A stretch of DNA of 18,642 bases from DATGMB01 sp035293845. Its GTDB lineage: Bacteria > Acidobacteriota > Terriglobia > Bryobacterales > Bryobacteraceae. The notes under the pieces are model-generated. The model had not been told where the DNA came from and ran no database searches. It was given only the letters and a program-made list of their open reading frames with translations. The stretch spans positions 1-18,642 of the forward strand of contig DATGMB010000077.1 of assembly GCA_035293845.1 (NCBI GenBank), in the 5' to 3' direction. Positions 1 through 7,310 of this stretch are shown here, piece by piece (positions within the stretch are counted from its first letter, which is position 1; every line of letters starts with the position of its first letter). A program made the position numbers and the translations under genes.

Positions 1-93
1 GGGTCCGTGCGCGACGCGCTGGTGTGGTCGCGCGGCAACATCGAGCGCTGGATCGCCCAGGGCGAGCGCGATGCCCTCCGCGCGCTGGGTTAG
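1..93 (+). CDS. C-terminal end of an unidentified protein (partial)
   Basis: The first reading frame is open from base 1 to a TAG at 91-93 and encodes 30 residues ending in GERDALRALG. It looks like an amphipathic helical tail (VWSRGNIERWIAQGERDALR). The gene begins outside the window, so its family cannot be named. Its TAG stop forms the first three bases of a TAGAAT hexamer that may act as the -10 element of the next gene, so the downstream genes may be transcribed separately rather than only by read-through. Confidence 0.55.
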   Translation, partial: GSVRDALVWSRGNIERWIAQGERDALRALG

Positions 94-96
94 AAT
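91..96 (+). promoter_or_regulatory. Possible -10 element (TAGAAT) for the gene at 106
   Basis: TAGAAT lies 9 nt before the ATG at 106 and includes the stop codon of the preceding gene. A start site 6-8 nt downstream of the hexamer would give a leader of only a few bases. I see no convincing -35 box. The call rests mainly on recurrence of the same arrangement before several other genes in this window. Confidence 0.3.
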
Positions 97-105
97 GTAG
101 GGGTC

Positions 106-426
106 ATGCCGCATTTCCGCATCCACCGCATGAAGGAATCTCCACGGCAGCAGTTCAAATGGGCCCCGCATGTCTCGGGCAGCGCATCGCTCAAGCCGAA
201 GGATTACGAACCGCGCGGCGAGGTGGAAGCGCTGCACGAGTACGACGCGTGGCGGCTGCTGCGCGAATCGGGCGACCCGTTGATGGTGGGCGACCTGCTC
301 GAAACCGAAACCGGCGCGTTGCGCATCTGCAAGTACGTCGGCTTCGAACCGGCCGAGTGGATCGTGCCGGAGCACAAGCCGCACGAGCCGCAACCCGCCG
401 TGGAATGCGCCCCGGCAGGCAACTAG
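106..426 (+). CDS. Conserved-looking hypothetical protein, 106 aa
   Basis: I do not recognise a named family. The protein is small, soluble and without signal peptide or membrane segment. Its N-terminus is basic (residues 1-35); the middle is acidic and helix-prone (EVEALHEYDAWRLLRESGDP, about residues 45-64), followed by a likely beta-hairpin region (DLLETETGALRICKYVGFEP) and a Pro/Glu-rich tail. The start at 106 is the first ATG after the preceding stop and follows a GGGG stretch and a TAGAAT hexamer. It ends 10 nt before the next gene, whose ribosome binding site overlaps this gene's stop codon, so the two are probably co-translated. Codon use matches the neighbours. Function unknown. Confidence 0.7.
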   Translation: MPHFRIHRMKESPRQQFKWAPHVSGSASLKPKDYEPRGEVEALHEYDAWRLLRESGDPLMVGDLLETETGALRICKYVGFEPAEWIVPEHKPHEPQPAVECAPAGN

Positions 427-429
427 GAG
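425..429 (+). promoter_or_regulatory. Shine-Dalgarno AGGAG for the zinc-ribbon gene at 437
   Basis: AGGAG sits 7 nt before ATG 437 and overlaps the TAG stop (424-426) of the preceding gene. This is one of the few clear Shine-Dalgarno sites in the window. It fixes the start at 437 and indicates that the gene is translated from a shared message. Confidence 0.6.
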
Positions 430-436
430 ACCCTCT

Positions 437-745
437 ATGCGCGAAGTGCGTCTGGGTGACGACATCGACGATTATTGCGTTCGCTGCAAACGCATCATGA
501 ACCATGCCGTGGTTTCCGTGGTGGACGCCAAGCCGGCCAAGGTGCGGTGCCGGACGTGTCACAGCGACCACGACTACCGCAACGAACAGGCTCCGCTGCC
601 CAAGGTGGATTCGCGCAAGGCCGCGTTATTCAATGAGGTCTTGAAGAAGGTCGACCCGGAAGAGGGCGTTCCCGAGGAAGCCGCGGCAGCCGAGGCCGGC
701 GCCGAGGATGCGGCGGTGAAGCCGAAAACCAAACGGAAGAAGTAG
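437..745 (+). CDS. Small zinc-ribbon-like protein with acidic/basic tail, 102 aa
   Basis: The N-terminal part contains two Cys pairs, YCVRCKR (C14 and C17) and RCRTCHSDHDYR (C38 and C41), spaced as in a treble-clef or zinc-ribbon fold; H42 and H45 lie close to the second pair. The remaining C-terminal half is low-complexity: an Ala/Glu-rich acidic stretch (EEAAAAEAGAEDAAVK) ending in a run of Lys/Arg (KPKTKRKK). This suggests a nucleic-acid or ribosome-associated protein, but no specific family is recognised. There is no signal peptide. It sits 10 nt downstream of the 106-426 gene and is probably co-transcribed with it. Confidence 0.75.
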   Translation: MREVRLGDDIDDYCVRCKRIMNHAVVSVVDAKPAKVRCRTCHSDHDYRNEQAPLPKVDSRKAALFNEVLKKVDPEEGVPEEAAAAEAGAEDAAVKPKTKRKK

Positions 746-756
746 CGCCGTCCTAT

Positions 757-783
757 TGCGGCCTGCGCCCCAGAGCGGCCGCA
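757..783 (+). terminator. Possible hairpin after the small-gene pair
   Basis: TGCGGCC (757-763) and GGCCGCA (777-783) can pair as a 7-bp GC-rich stem with a 13-nt loop. It lies 12 nt after the stop of the zinc-ribbon gene, in the 92-nt gap before the convergent peptidase gene. No T-run follows, so it is a weak intrinsic-terminator candidate only. Confidence 0.25.
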
Positions 784-837
784 CTCTCCGGCACCGTCAC
801 CTGCCGCAGCCCCCACTCGGTCAGGCTATCTCCCCGG

Positions 838-2298
838 CTACCGTACACCGCGTTTGCCGGACTCGAAATCCTCCCACTGCCCGAACGCTTTCATCTGCGC
901 GTCGAGCTTGGTATCGGAGATCAGCTTGCGGACTTCCTCCGGCGTCTGCCGGCGCCCGAACCGCTCGGGGCTGTCCGCCAGCGCCCAGGCCAGCGAGGCT
1001 GCGATCGCAGTATTGGCCTTCAGTTCGCGCGCATTGACCTTGTCGAAGGTATCGGACTCGGCGTGGTAGTTCGGCAGGTAGGGCGCGGCATCCTGATTGG
1101 CCACCAGGTTGGGCACGCCGGAGAGCAGGAAGTCGAAATTATCGGTGCCGTCAATGGCGTCCGCGGGGTTCTCGGCCAGCTCGAATCCGCCGATGCCGGC
1201 CAGCGCCTTTTCGAGCGGTGCCCGCAGATCCTCGCGGCCGTTGAGGAAGAAGCCGTTGGTGCGGCCCGTGCCGATGTCGAAAATAATCGCCGCGGTGTGG
1301 CGGTCCATCTCCGCGCGATGGCGGCGCACGTAGCCCGCCGAGCCGTACATGCCCTGCTCTTCGCCGGTGAAGAGCACAAACCGGATGGAGCGGCGCGGAC
1401 GGCTGCCGACCGCATGAATCGCGCGCGCGGCGTCGATGACCATCGCGGCGTTGGCGCCGTTATCGTCGGCGCCGGTGCCGAGGTCCCAGGAATCGAGGTG
1501 CACCCCGAGCAGCACGATCTCCTCGGGATGCTCGCGCCCGCGGATCTCCGCCACCACGTTGCGCGACTGGTAGGCGCCGCCGGTGCGGTTCTCGATGCGC
1601 AGGCGGACGCGCACGCCGCCATCCGCGGCGAGCCGCGCCAGGCGCGCGCCGTGCTCGCGCGAAACCACCGCGGCCGGCGGCGCCAGCGGCTGGTTGGCCA
1701 TCGCGAGCGGATGCCGGTACAGCAATCCGCGCGGCCGCGTGGATTGAAGCAGCAGCGCGGCGACGCGGGCCTGGCGAGCCGCCGCCAGCAGCGCGGGCGT
1801 CCTCATGTACTCGGCAAACAGGTCGTCGAGCGTCTTCATCTCGCGCGACTGAATGAGCGCGATGGCGCCGTTGGCGCGCGCGCCGAGCCGCGCGAAATCC
1901 TCCGCGCTGCCTTCCCCGGCATCGACCAGCGGCGCTTCGAGATCGCCGCGCGTGGACGCGCTGTACGGCGCGGCAGCCAGGCGGATAGCGAAGCGCTCCG
2001 GCGCAATACATTCCCCGCCAGCCGCCTCCGCCGCCCAGGCACTCGGCACTTCGAACGCCTCCGTCGTGACGCTATCGGCGCCGGCGGCCCGTAGCTTCGT
2101 CACGCCCCACTCGATGGCGCGGTCGCAGGCGGGCGAGCCGGTCGGGCGGCCGCCGATGCGGTCGCAGAGCTCCTGCAGATCGGAGAGGAGCGGGGTGGGC
2201 CCGAAGGTGCGGCCGACAATGCGCTGCTGCGCGTCATCGCCGCCCTGCAGCACCGCCGCGAGAGCCAGCGCTAGCGGGAATAGGCGCGACTTCCACAT
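838..2298 (-). CDS. Exported M28-family zinc metallopeptidase
   Basis: A 486-aa protein of the M28 aminopeptidase/glutamate carboxypeptidase type, expected to remove N-terminal residues from peptides outside the cytoplasm using two zinc ions. Residues 1-23 form a signal peptide (MWKSRLFPLALALAAVLQGG). Residues about 115-245 resemble the inserted PA-like domain; the catalytic domain follows. Predicted metal ligands are H267 and D278 (VHLDSWDLGTGADDN), E314 with E313 as general base (FTGEEQG), D341 (IFDIGTG) and H412 (NYHAESDTFDK). All expected ligands are present, so it should be active. The ATG lies 6 nt after a TATACT hexamer and has no Shine-Dalgarno. It is the last of three minus-strand genes for exported proteins. 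Substrate specificity is not predictable. Confidence 0.92.
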   Translation of the reverse strand: MWKSRLFPLALALAAVLQGGDDAQQRIVGRTFGPTPLLSDLQELCDRIGGRPTGSPACDRAIEWGVTKLRAAGADSVTTEAFEVPSAWAAEAAGGECIAPERFAIRLAAAPYSASTRGDLEAPLVDAGEGSAEDFARLGARANGAIALIQSREMKTLDDLFAEYMRTPALLAAARQARVAALLLQSTRPRGLLYRHPLAMANQPLAPPAAVVSREHGARLARLAADGGVRVRLRIENRTGGAYQSRNVVAEIRGREHPEEIVLLGVHLDSWDLGTGADDNGANAAMVIDAARAIHAVGSRPRRSIRFVLFTGEEQGMYGSAGYVRRHRAEMDRHTAAIIFDIGTGRTNGFFLNGREDLRAPLEKALAGIGGFELAENPADAIDGTDNFDFLLSGVPNLVANQDAAPYLPNYHAESDTFDKVNARELKANTAIAASLAWALADSPERFGRRQTPEEVRKLISDTKLDAQMKAFGQWEDFESGKRGVR

Positions 2299-2304
2299 GA
2301 CGGC

Positions 2305-2332
2305 AGTATAGCCGAGCGCGGCGCGCCGTCAG
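2305..2332 (-). promoter_or_regulatory. Predicted promoter for the M28 peptidase gene (CTGACG-16-TATACT)
   Basis: On the minus strand, TATACT (2305-2310) lies 16 nt downstream of CTGACG (2327-2332), and the start codon follows only 6 nt after the -10 box. The -35 box overlaps the TGA stop of the DUF4159 gene. This is the best two-box promoter candidate in the window and predicts a leaderless transcript. Confidence 0.45.
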
Positions 2333-3162
2333 TGCGTCATCGCGTAAACAACATAATTCACGCCCAGGCGGATCGCGAGATCGGAAAAGCGCGCCGGGTA
2401 GCGCGGATCGTCGGCGTATTCCCACGCGTCGCCGATATCGGAGTTGTAGGAAATCGCGATCATCACGCGCCCTCGGTCGTCGTAGATGCCGCGCCAGTGC
2501 GCGCCCTTGCCGTCGGTCGAGCTCTCGGGGTAATTCGGCCGCTTGTAGCCGAGATACAGGTGCGCCTGGCCCGGCACCTGATAGCGGTCGTTGAGGTCGT
2601 AGACAGAGTGGAAGATCTGGTCATCGTCGGGGATCTCGCGAATTTCCTTTTCCGGAAACGCCTTCTTGATTCGCGATTCGAACTCCTGCCACTCGCGGGC
2701 GCCGTGGAAATCGTCCGCCATGAAAAAGCCGCCGCGCAGCAGGTATTCGCGCAGCGCCTGGCCTTGCGCGTCGGTTAGCCCCCATTCGCCCACCTGGACG
2801 GCATAGAGCCACGGCCAGTCGTACTGGTCGCCTTCATCGAGATTCACCACCTGCTCGGCTTCGCGCACGTGGATGCGCGTCAGCCGCCGGACGGCGAGCG
2901 AAAAATGGCGGTCGGCGCGCGGAAAATCCTGCGACCAGAGCGAGTAGCCGGTGTGCCAGTCGGCGTCGCGGCCCTCATAGCCGTTGAGCGGGCCGGGCGG
3001 AAACATCAGCCGTGCAAATGCCCATTCGGTGCGATCGCCATGATCCGCCGGAACCGGGATGGAGCCGAGGCGGTATTCGATTCCGGGGAATTCGCGAAAC
3101 GGCCGCTGGAAGGCGAACAGCACGCCCGCGACCGCCAGGCCGGAGAGTAGAGCGTTCCGCAT
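2329..3162 (-). CDS. DUF4159 domain protein, probably exported
   Basis: A 277-aa protein with an N-terminal hydrophobic signal or anchor (residues 4-18, ALLSGLAVAGVLFAF). The rest matches the DUF4159 pattern: RLMFPPGPLNGYEGRDADWH near 51-70, a Leu-rich segment LREYLLRGGFFMADDFHG (137-154) typical of the class-I glutamine-amidotransferase-like fold seen in this family, and a C-terminal section with YNSDIGDAWEYADDP (239-253). The biochemical role of DUF4159 is unknown. In many genomes it accompanies MoxR/DUF58/BatA-type genes, but none is present here. It starts 34 nt after the metallo-hydrolase gene and ends 30 nt before the M28 gene, all on one strand, so an operon is plausible. An AGAGGG sits directly before the ATG, too close for an ideal ribosome binding site. 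Confidence 0.85.
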   Translation of the reverse strand: MRNALLSGLAVAGVLFAFQRPFREFPGIEYRLGSIPVPADHGDRTEWAFARLMFPPGPLNGYEGRDADWHTGYSLWSQDFPRADRHFSLAVRRLTRIHVREAEQVVNLDEGDQYDWPWLYAVQVGEWGLTDAQGQALREYLLRGGFFMADDFHGAREWQEFESRIKKAFPEKEIREIPDDDQIFHSVYDLNDRYQVPGQAHLYLGYKRPNYPESSTDGKGAHWRGIYDDRGRVMIAISYNSDIGDAWEYADDPRYPARFSDLAIRLGVNYVVYAMTH

Positions 3163-3196
3163 CCCTCTGGGTTCTCTGGTTATGAGGATAGCACCG

Positions 3197-4024
3197 TCAT
3201 TCGATCCGGACGGCTCCGGGCGCGACCTCCTTGAACCGCGTCATCACCGCGGGGTCGTGGCCCGGCACGATCAGCTCCGGCCGCGAGGCGAGCTCGCGCA
3301 TGCGGTCCTGCGCGCGCAGGTTCGAGGCGGCGTCCAGCGTGGCGGCGATGGCCGCGTGCTTTTCCAGGTTCTCGTAGAGATACAGATTGTCGCTCGCCAG
3401 CACCACTGTGCCCGCCGCCGTATTCACCGCGAGGAACTGCGAGGCGTAGGTATGCTTGCCGCCCGTGTACGCGGTGATGCCCGGCAGCACTTCGCGCGCG
3501 TCGCCATCGATCAGGCCCACGCGGCCCTGGGTGTTCAGCCTGACCGCGGCCAGGACGTCATCCGGGTCGATGCCGCCGTGCGTGCGCCGCGACTGCCACG
3601 CCGATCCCGCGTAATACTCCAGCTCCTCCTTCTGCAGCCAGATGCGCGCCTTGGGGAAGAGGTCCATGCCGTCCGCGTGGTCCCAGTGCATGTGGCTGAT
3701 GATGACGTCCGTGACGTCCTCGGGGGCGACGCCCGCGCGGCGGACGGCCTCCGAGGGCTTCGTGAAATCGGAGACGTGCCATTGCTGGAAGAACTGCTCG
3801 CGGTAGAAGCCGGAATCGAACAGGACGATCCTGCCGCCGCCGCGCAGCAGCCAGACCATCATCGCGATATCCAGCTTGCGGCCGGGTTCCGCGCCCGCCA
3901 CCAGTTGATTCACGGCGAAATCGGGGATGGTGGCATACCGTACGGCGAAGACTTCGTACTGCGGCTTGGGCTGGGCGGCCAGCGGCGCGGCAAAAGCCGC
4001 CGCGAGGCAAAGGAGTACGCGCAT
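3197..4024 (-). CDS. Exported MBL-fold metallo-hydrolase (N-acyl-homoserine-lactonase-like)
   Basis: A 275-aa metallo-beta-lactamase-fold hydrolase. Residues 1-18 form a signal peptide ending in LAAQ. The dinuclear metal site is complete: SHMHWDHADG supplies H111, H113, D115 and H116; H191 (GGKHTY), D212 (ASDNLY) and H256 (PGHDP) complete it. Spacing and overall length match the AHL-lactonase-like branch. Expected chemistry is hydrolysis of a lactone or related ester; quorum quenching is a family-level possibility, not demonstrated, and the signal peptide is unusual for AiiA-type enzymes, which are cytosolic. It is divergent from the membrane-methyltransferase gene at 4065, with 40 nt between the start codons. 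Confidence 0.88.
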   Translation of the reverse strand: MRVLLCLAAAFAAPLAAQPKPQYEVFAVRYATIPDFAVNQLVAGAEPGRKLDIAMMVWLLRGGGRIVLFDSGFYREQFFQQWHVSDFTKPSEAVRRAGVAPEDVTDVIISHMHWDHADGMDLFPKARIWLQKEELEYYAGSAWQSRRTHGGIDPDDVLAAVRLNTQGRVGLIDGDAREVLPGITAYTGGKHTYASQFLAVNTAAGTVVLASDNLYLYENLEKHAAIAATLDAASNLRAQDRMRELASRPELIVPGHDPAVMTRFKEVAPGAVRIE

Positions 4025-4030
4025 TCCCGT

Positions 4031-4036
4031 AGTCTA
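4031..4036 (-). promoter_or_regulatory. Possible -10 element (TAGACT) for the MBL-fold gene
   Basis: On the minus strand TAGACT ends 6 nt before the ATG at 4024, predicting a leaderless start. It lies inside a small inverted repeat, GTAG-T-CTAC (4029-4037), in the short divergent intergenic region, so an operator there is conceivable. The -35 match is poor. Confidence 0.3.
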
Positions 4037-4064
4037 CTCCGGCTGTGTTAAAACAAGATTCCCC

Positions 4065-6242
4065 ATGCAGAGGCTCGCCCATTTCCGCTGGCTCTACCCG
4101 CTGTTCTTTCTTTCCGGCTTTCCCGCGCTGCTGTACCAGATCGTCTGGCAGCGGGCGCTGTTCGCGATTTACGGCGTCAATATCGAATCCGTAACCGTGG
4201 TGGTGAGCGCGTTCATGCTCGGGCTGGGACTGGGGAGTCTGGCGGGAGGCCGCATCTCGCGCCATCCGCGCGCCCCACTGCTGGCGCTGTTCGCGGCGGC
4301 GGAGCTGGGGATCGCGGCGTACGGGCTCGTTTCGCTCGCGCTGTTTCATCGCGTGGCGGCATTTACCGCCGGAGCTCCGGCGGCCGCGGCCGGCTTGCTC
4401 GCCTTCGCGCTGGTGCTTGCGCCCACGGTCCTGATGGGCGCGACCCTGCCGCTACTGGTGGCGCAACTGGTGCGGATTTCAGGCAACGTCGGACGCGCCG
4501 TGGGCATTCTGTATTTCGTCAACACGCTGGGCTCGGCCGCGGCCTGCTTCGCGGCGGCGCTGTTCACCATGCGCTATCTGGGCGAATCGGGATCGGTGCG
4601 GCTCGCGGCGGGGCTGAACGCGGCGGTGGCCGCGGGCGTGGGCCTGCTGGCTTGGTCGCTTCGCGGCTCGCGATTCGAGAAAGCGGACTCCCCGGCGCCG
4701 CGCGCTCCGTGGAAGCCGGCCCTCGGCTTCAACGCCGCGATGCTGCTCGCGGGCGTGGCGGGCTTCATCTCGCTGTGCTACGAAATCGTCTGGTACCGGC
4801 TGTATTCGTTCGCGACCGGCAGCAATCCCAAAAGCTTCGCCTTCGTGCTCGGGGCGTTTCTGGCGGGGATCGCGTTCGGGTCGTTGCTGAGCCGGAGGCT
4901 CTGCGCCACGGTCTCGCGGGCCACCCTGGCGCAGATCGCGGCCCTGGTCCTGGCGGCGAACCTGTTCGGCTTCGCGGTGGCGCCGCTGGCTTCGCTGCTC
5001 GCGCCGCACGCCAGCACGCTCTGGACGCTGCCGCTCGTCGCGTTGGCCGCCGGTCTGCTCGGCGCGGCCTTTCCGCTCATCTGCCATCTTGCGGTCGGCC
5101 CGGATTCGGACGCCGGCGCGGGCCTGAGCTATCTCTATCTCAGCAATATTGCGGGCTCCGCCGCCGGTACCTGGCTGGTCGGCTTCGTCCTGATGGATTA
5201 CCTGACTCTACGCGGCATCTCCGTGCTGCTTGTCCTGCTCGGCGCAGGGGTGGCCATGGCGCTGCTGGCAGCCGCGGGACGGCGCACGGCGCTGTTCGCC
5301 TGCGCCGCCGCGGGCGTCCTCGCGGCATCGCTTTCCGGGCCGCTCTTCGCCGGCCTCTGGGGCCGCCTCGAATATAAGGATGAATGGGGCAAGCCCGGCA
5401 CTGCGCTGGCGGACGTCGTCGAAACGCGCAGCGGCATCGTGACCGTCGATGCCGACGGCGCCATCTTCGGCGGCGGCGTCTACGATGGCTGGATGTACGC
5501 CGACCTGCACGATAACGACCAGATCCGCCGCCCGCTCTCCATCAGCTACATCCATCCCGATCCCAAAGACGTGCTCATGATCGGCATGTCCGGTGGCGCA
5601 TGGACCGAGGTGATCGCCAACCATCCGCAGGTCGAAAAGGTCGTCTGCATCGAGATCAACCCCGGCTACGTCGAGGTCATCCGCCGCTATCCGCAGGTCG
5701 CGCCGCTGCTGACGAATCCCAAAGTCGAAATCCACTACGATGACGGCCGCCGCTGGATGACCCGCAACCGCGCCCGCAAATTCGACCTGATCGTCGCGGA
5801 TACGACTTATTACTGGCGCGCCCACGCCACAAATTTGCTTTCAGTCGAGTACCTCGAGCTCGCGCGCCAGTTGCTGAAGCCGGGCGGCGTGCTCTACTAC
5901 AACACCACGTTCTCCTACGAGGCGCAGCGCACCGGCGCGCTGCGATTCCCGTACGCGCTCCGCTTCGGTCCGCTGCTCGCCGTAAGCGATAGCCCGCTGC
6001 AGCTTGACCGCGAGCGCTGGCGCCGCATCGCCGCGGAGTACCGGCTGGAGGGGCGGCCGATGTTCGATTTCTCCAAGCCCGAAGACGCGAAGCTCTTCGC
6101 GGAGTTGATGCACTGGCCCGATACGGTCGCCAGCGCGAAATACGTCTCTGAAGGCATGGAGACGCGCGAGAGCCTGCTGCGGCGCACCGCGCGCCTGGGC
6201 ATTGTCACCGACGACAACATGCTCGTCGAGTGGCGCCAGTAG
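4065..6242 (+). CDS. Polytopic membrane protein fused to a spermidine-synthase-like methyltransferase domain
   Basis: A 725-aa protein. Residues 1-425 are strongly hydrophobic with about a dozen predicted membrane segments; the family-typical opening (FFLSGFPALLYQIVWQR) recurs as SLCYEIVWYR in the second half, suggesting an internal duplication. Residues about 430-725 form a soluble Rossmann domain of the spermidine synthase type: MIGMSGGAW (505-513) as the nucleotide-binding loop, acidic E530 in VCIEINP, DDGRRW (559-564) and LIVADTTYYW (575-584). The aspartates that bind and deprotonate the amine in true SpeE enzymes (the D-x-TDP region) are replaced by DTTYYW, so polyamine synthesis is doubtful. 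The reading frame opens further upstream, but MQRLAHFRW at 4065 is chosen because the upstream part overlaps the divergent gene and has no family similarity. Confidence 0.85.
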   Translation: MQRLAHFRWLYPLFFLSGFPALLYQIVWQRALFAIYGVNIESVTVVVSAFMLGLGLGSLAGGRISRHPRAPLLALFAAAELGIAAYGLVSLALFHRVAAFTAGAPAAAAGLLAFALVLAPTVLMGATLPLLVAQLVRISGNVGRAVGILYFVNTLGSAAACFAAALFTMRYLGESGSVRLAAGLNAAVAAGVGLLAWSLRGSRFEKADSPAPRAPWKPALGFNAAMLLAGVAGFISLCYEIVWYRLYSFATGSNPKSFAFVLGAFLAGIAFGSLLSRRLCATVSRATLAQIAALVLAANLFGFAVAPLASLLAPHASTLWTLPLVALAAGLLGAAFPLICHLAVGPDSDAGAGLSYLYLSNIAGSAAGTWLVGFVLMDYLTLRGISVLLVLLGAGVAMALLAAAGRRTALFACAAAGVLAASLSGPLFAGLWGRLEYKDEWGKPGTALADVVETRSGIVTVDADGAIFGGGVYDGWMYADLHDNDQIRRPLSISYIHPDPKDVLMIGMSGGAWTEVIANHPQVEKVVCIEINPGYVEVIRRYPQVAPLLTNPKVEIHYDDGRRWMTRNRARKFDLIVADTTYYWRAHATNLLSVEYLELARQLLKPGGVLYYNTTFSYEAQRTGALRFPYALRFGPLLAVSDSPLQLDRERWRRIAAEYRLEGRPMFDFSKPEDAKLFAELMHWPDTVASAKYVSEGMETRESLLRRTARLGIVTDDNMLVEWRQ

Positions 6243-6266
6243 CCGCCGCGAGCGCCCTTATTTTTT
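6232..6266 (+). terminator. Weak terminator-like element between convergent genes
   Basis: GGCGC (6232-6236) can pair with GCGCC (6252-6256), followed by CTTATTTTTTC. The T-rich run also encodes the Lys-Lys-stop end of the convergent gene on the other strand. The stem is short and overlaps the last codons of the 4065 gene, so confidence is low. Confidence 0.25.
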
Positions 6267-6671
6267 CGGCTCTGCGGCGGTCCGCAGCACTAGTTTGGGC
6301 AGCGCCAGATCCTGCCCGATGGTGAAATTCGTCAGGTCGATGCGGTTGGATGTGTACCCCTTCAACCCCGCCATCAGCACGCAGGCGCCGGGCACGCCGG
6401 AATCGCCCATGGCCGTCGTGGTGGTCGGCAGCGCGCGCGCGATGTGGTTGAAATCATCCCGCTCGACGCGGAGATTGTACGCGCCCTTCTTATTCGTGAC
6501 CGTCTGCCGCGCCGGCTCGGCCCCGCCGCAACTGAGCTGAATCTCGACCGTTCGCCCCGGCGCCGAGCCATCCGCCATCTCGACTTGCCCGTGCAGGAAG
6601 ATCACGTCATTGGCTGCGAGGGGCAATACGGCGGCCAGCAGCGCGGCTGCCAGAGGTATGCGAATCGTCAT
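6258..6671 (-). CDS. Small exported protein with carboxypeptidase-regulatory-like beta fold
   Basis: A 137-aa protein with a clear signal peptide (residues 1-20, PLAAALLAAVLPLAA). Mature residues about 23-80 have the pattern of a carboxypeptidase-regulatory or Cna-B-like Greek-key domain: FLHGQVEMADGSAPGRTVEI followed by TVTNKKGAYNLRVE. C48 and C97 could form a disulfide. The C-terminal part (GLKGYTSNRIDLTNFTIGQD) looks like the last strands of the same fold. Such domains bind or scaffold at the cell surface; no enzymatic motif is visible. The start is supported by the signal peptide and by a TATAGAAT stretch 8 nt upstream with CAGG in between. It is convergent with the membrane-methyltransferase gene (15 nt between stops). 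Confidence 0.75.
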   Translation of the reverse strand: MTIRIPLAAALLAAVLPLAANDVIFLHGQVEMADGSAPGRTVEIQLSCGGAEPARQTVTNKKGAYNLRVERDDFNHIARALPTTTTAMGDSGVPGACVLMAGLKGYTSNRIDLTNFTIGQDLALPKLVLRTAAEPKK

Positions 6672-6679
6672 GCCTGATT

Positions 6680-6687
6680 ATTCTATA
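6680..6687 (-). promoter_or_regulatory. Possible -10 element (TATAGAAT) for the small exported protein
   Basis: Minus-strand TATAGAAT includes TAGAAT, which ends 8 nt before the ATG at 6671. It is one of the most AT-rich spots in a GC-rich background, in the 62-nt gap downstream of the DoxX gene. No clear -35 box. Confidence 0.35.
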
Positions 6688-6733
6688 GGTGCACGCCGGC
6701 GGACCATGGGCCGTTCGGGCCATGCGCAGCGCT

Positions 6734-7177
6734 CTACGCGGCCAGGCGCCGCGCGAATTGCAGGACGCGTCGCGGCGCGCTCGGCTGCGCAACCTGCACC
6801 GACATCGGCCACGGCTCGCCGACCCCCGCCAGTGCCAGCGATGCTCCCGCGAGCGCCATATTCTTGAAGAAGTTGATCTGGTCGTTCTGCCGCTGCGCCG
6901 GGTCTTCCTGTTTCCAGAAATCGTGCATCAGCGGCGAGACCGAGGCCAGGAATGCCAGAATCAGAGCCTCGCCGATCTTCGGCTTGAGGCCGAGCAGGAT
7001 GCTCGTTCCCCCCACCACCAGCATCGCTCCAGTGAGCGCGACGCCCACATCCGGCTTGGGCACGTGCTTGGCGCCGGCATATTCCGCCATGGCCCGGCGT
7101 TTCCGGAAATGCTCGATGCCGGTGTAAATGAAGAAGCTGCCGAAGAGAATGCGGCCGATCAGAAACGGAACCTTCAT
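6734..7177 (-). CDS. DoxX-family integral membrane protein
   Basis: A 147-aa protein with four predicted membrane helices at about residues 4-22, 43-63, 68-84 and 103-119. The opening LIGRILFGSFFIYTGIEHF is characteristic of the DoxX family, as is the HDFWKQED segment (85-92) between helices 3 and 4. DoxX proteins are inner-membrane proteins linked in various bacteria to thiol or redox homeostasis and to terminal oxidases; the exact role here is unknown. The reading frame opens at 7336, but the start at 7177 is preferred because the family homology begins there and CAGGGG lies about 7 nt upstream. The Arg/Ala-rich tail (121-147) is an extension beyond the fourth helix. Confidence 0.85.
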   Translation of the reverse strand: MKVPFLIGRILFGSFFIYTGIEHFRKRRAMAEYAGAKHVPKPDVGVALTGAMLVVGGTSILLGLKPKIGEALILAFLASVSPLMHDFWKQEDPAQRQNDQINFFKNMALAGASLALAGVGEPWPMSVQVAQPSAPRRVLQFARRLAA

Positions 7178-7282
7178 CGCGATCCCCTGGATGCCGGGAT
7201 TCGCCGCCGCGCGGCGCGGTTGCGCGGATCGGACGGCGAATTGGGGCGCAGCATACGCCGCGGCGTCGCGAATGCGCGGAAC

Positions 7283-7303
7283 CGCCCCCTTCCGAAGGGG
7301 GCG
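7283..7303 (-). terminator. Perfect hairpin just after the 7311-8288 gene
   Basis: CGCCCCCTTC and GAAGGGGGCG flank a single central base, giving a very stable inverted repeat (effectively a 9-bp stem with a 3-nt loop). It begins 7 nt past the stop codon of the minus-strand gene at 7311. No T-run follows, so it could end transcription, protect the mRNA 3' end, or both. The rest of the 133-nt gap (7178-7310) shows nothing else recognisable. Confidence 0.45.
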
Positions 7304-7310
7304 CGATGCG

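Noticed and set aside
1063..2094. 343-codon plus-strand frame opposite the M28 peptidase
   Set aside because: The minus-strand gene has a signal peptide and all zinc ligands; the plus-strand product has no recognisable pattern.
3059..4051. 330-codon plus-strand frame across the MBL-fold gene
   Set aside because: It is a mirror frame of a gene with a complete HxHxDH metal site; it has no start signal or family features.
3927..4064. Upstream extension of the membrane-methyltransferase gene by 46 codons
   Set aside because: The extension overlaps the divergent MBL gene and is not hydrophobic; the family-typical N-terminus begins at 4065.
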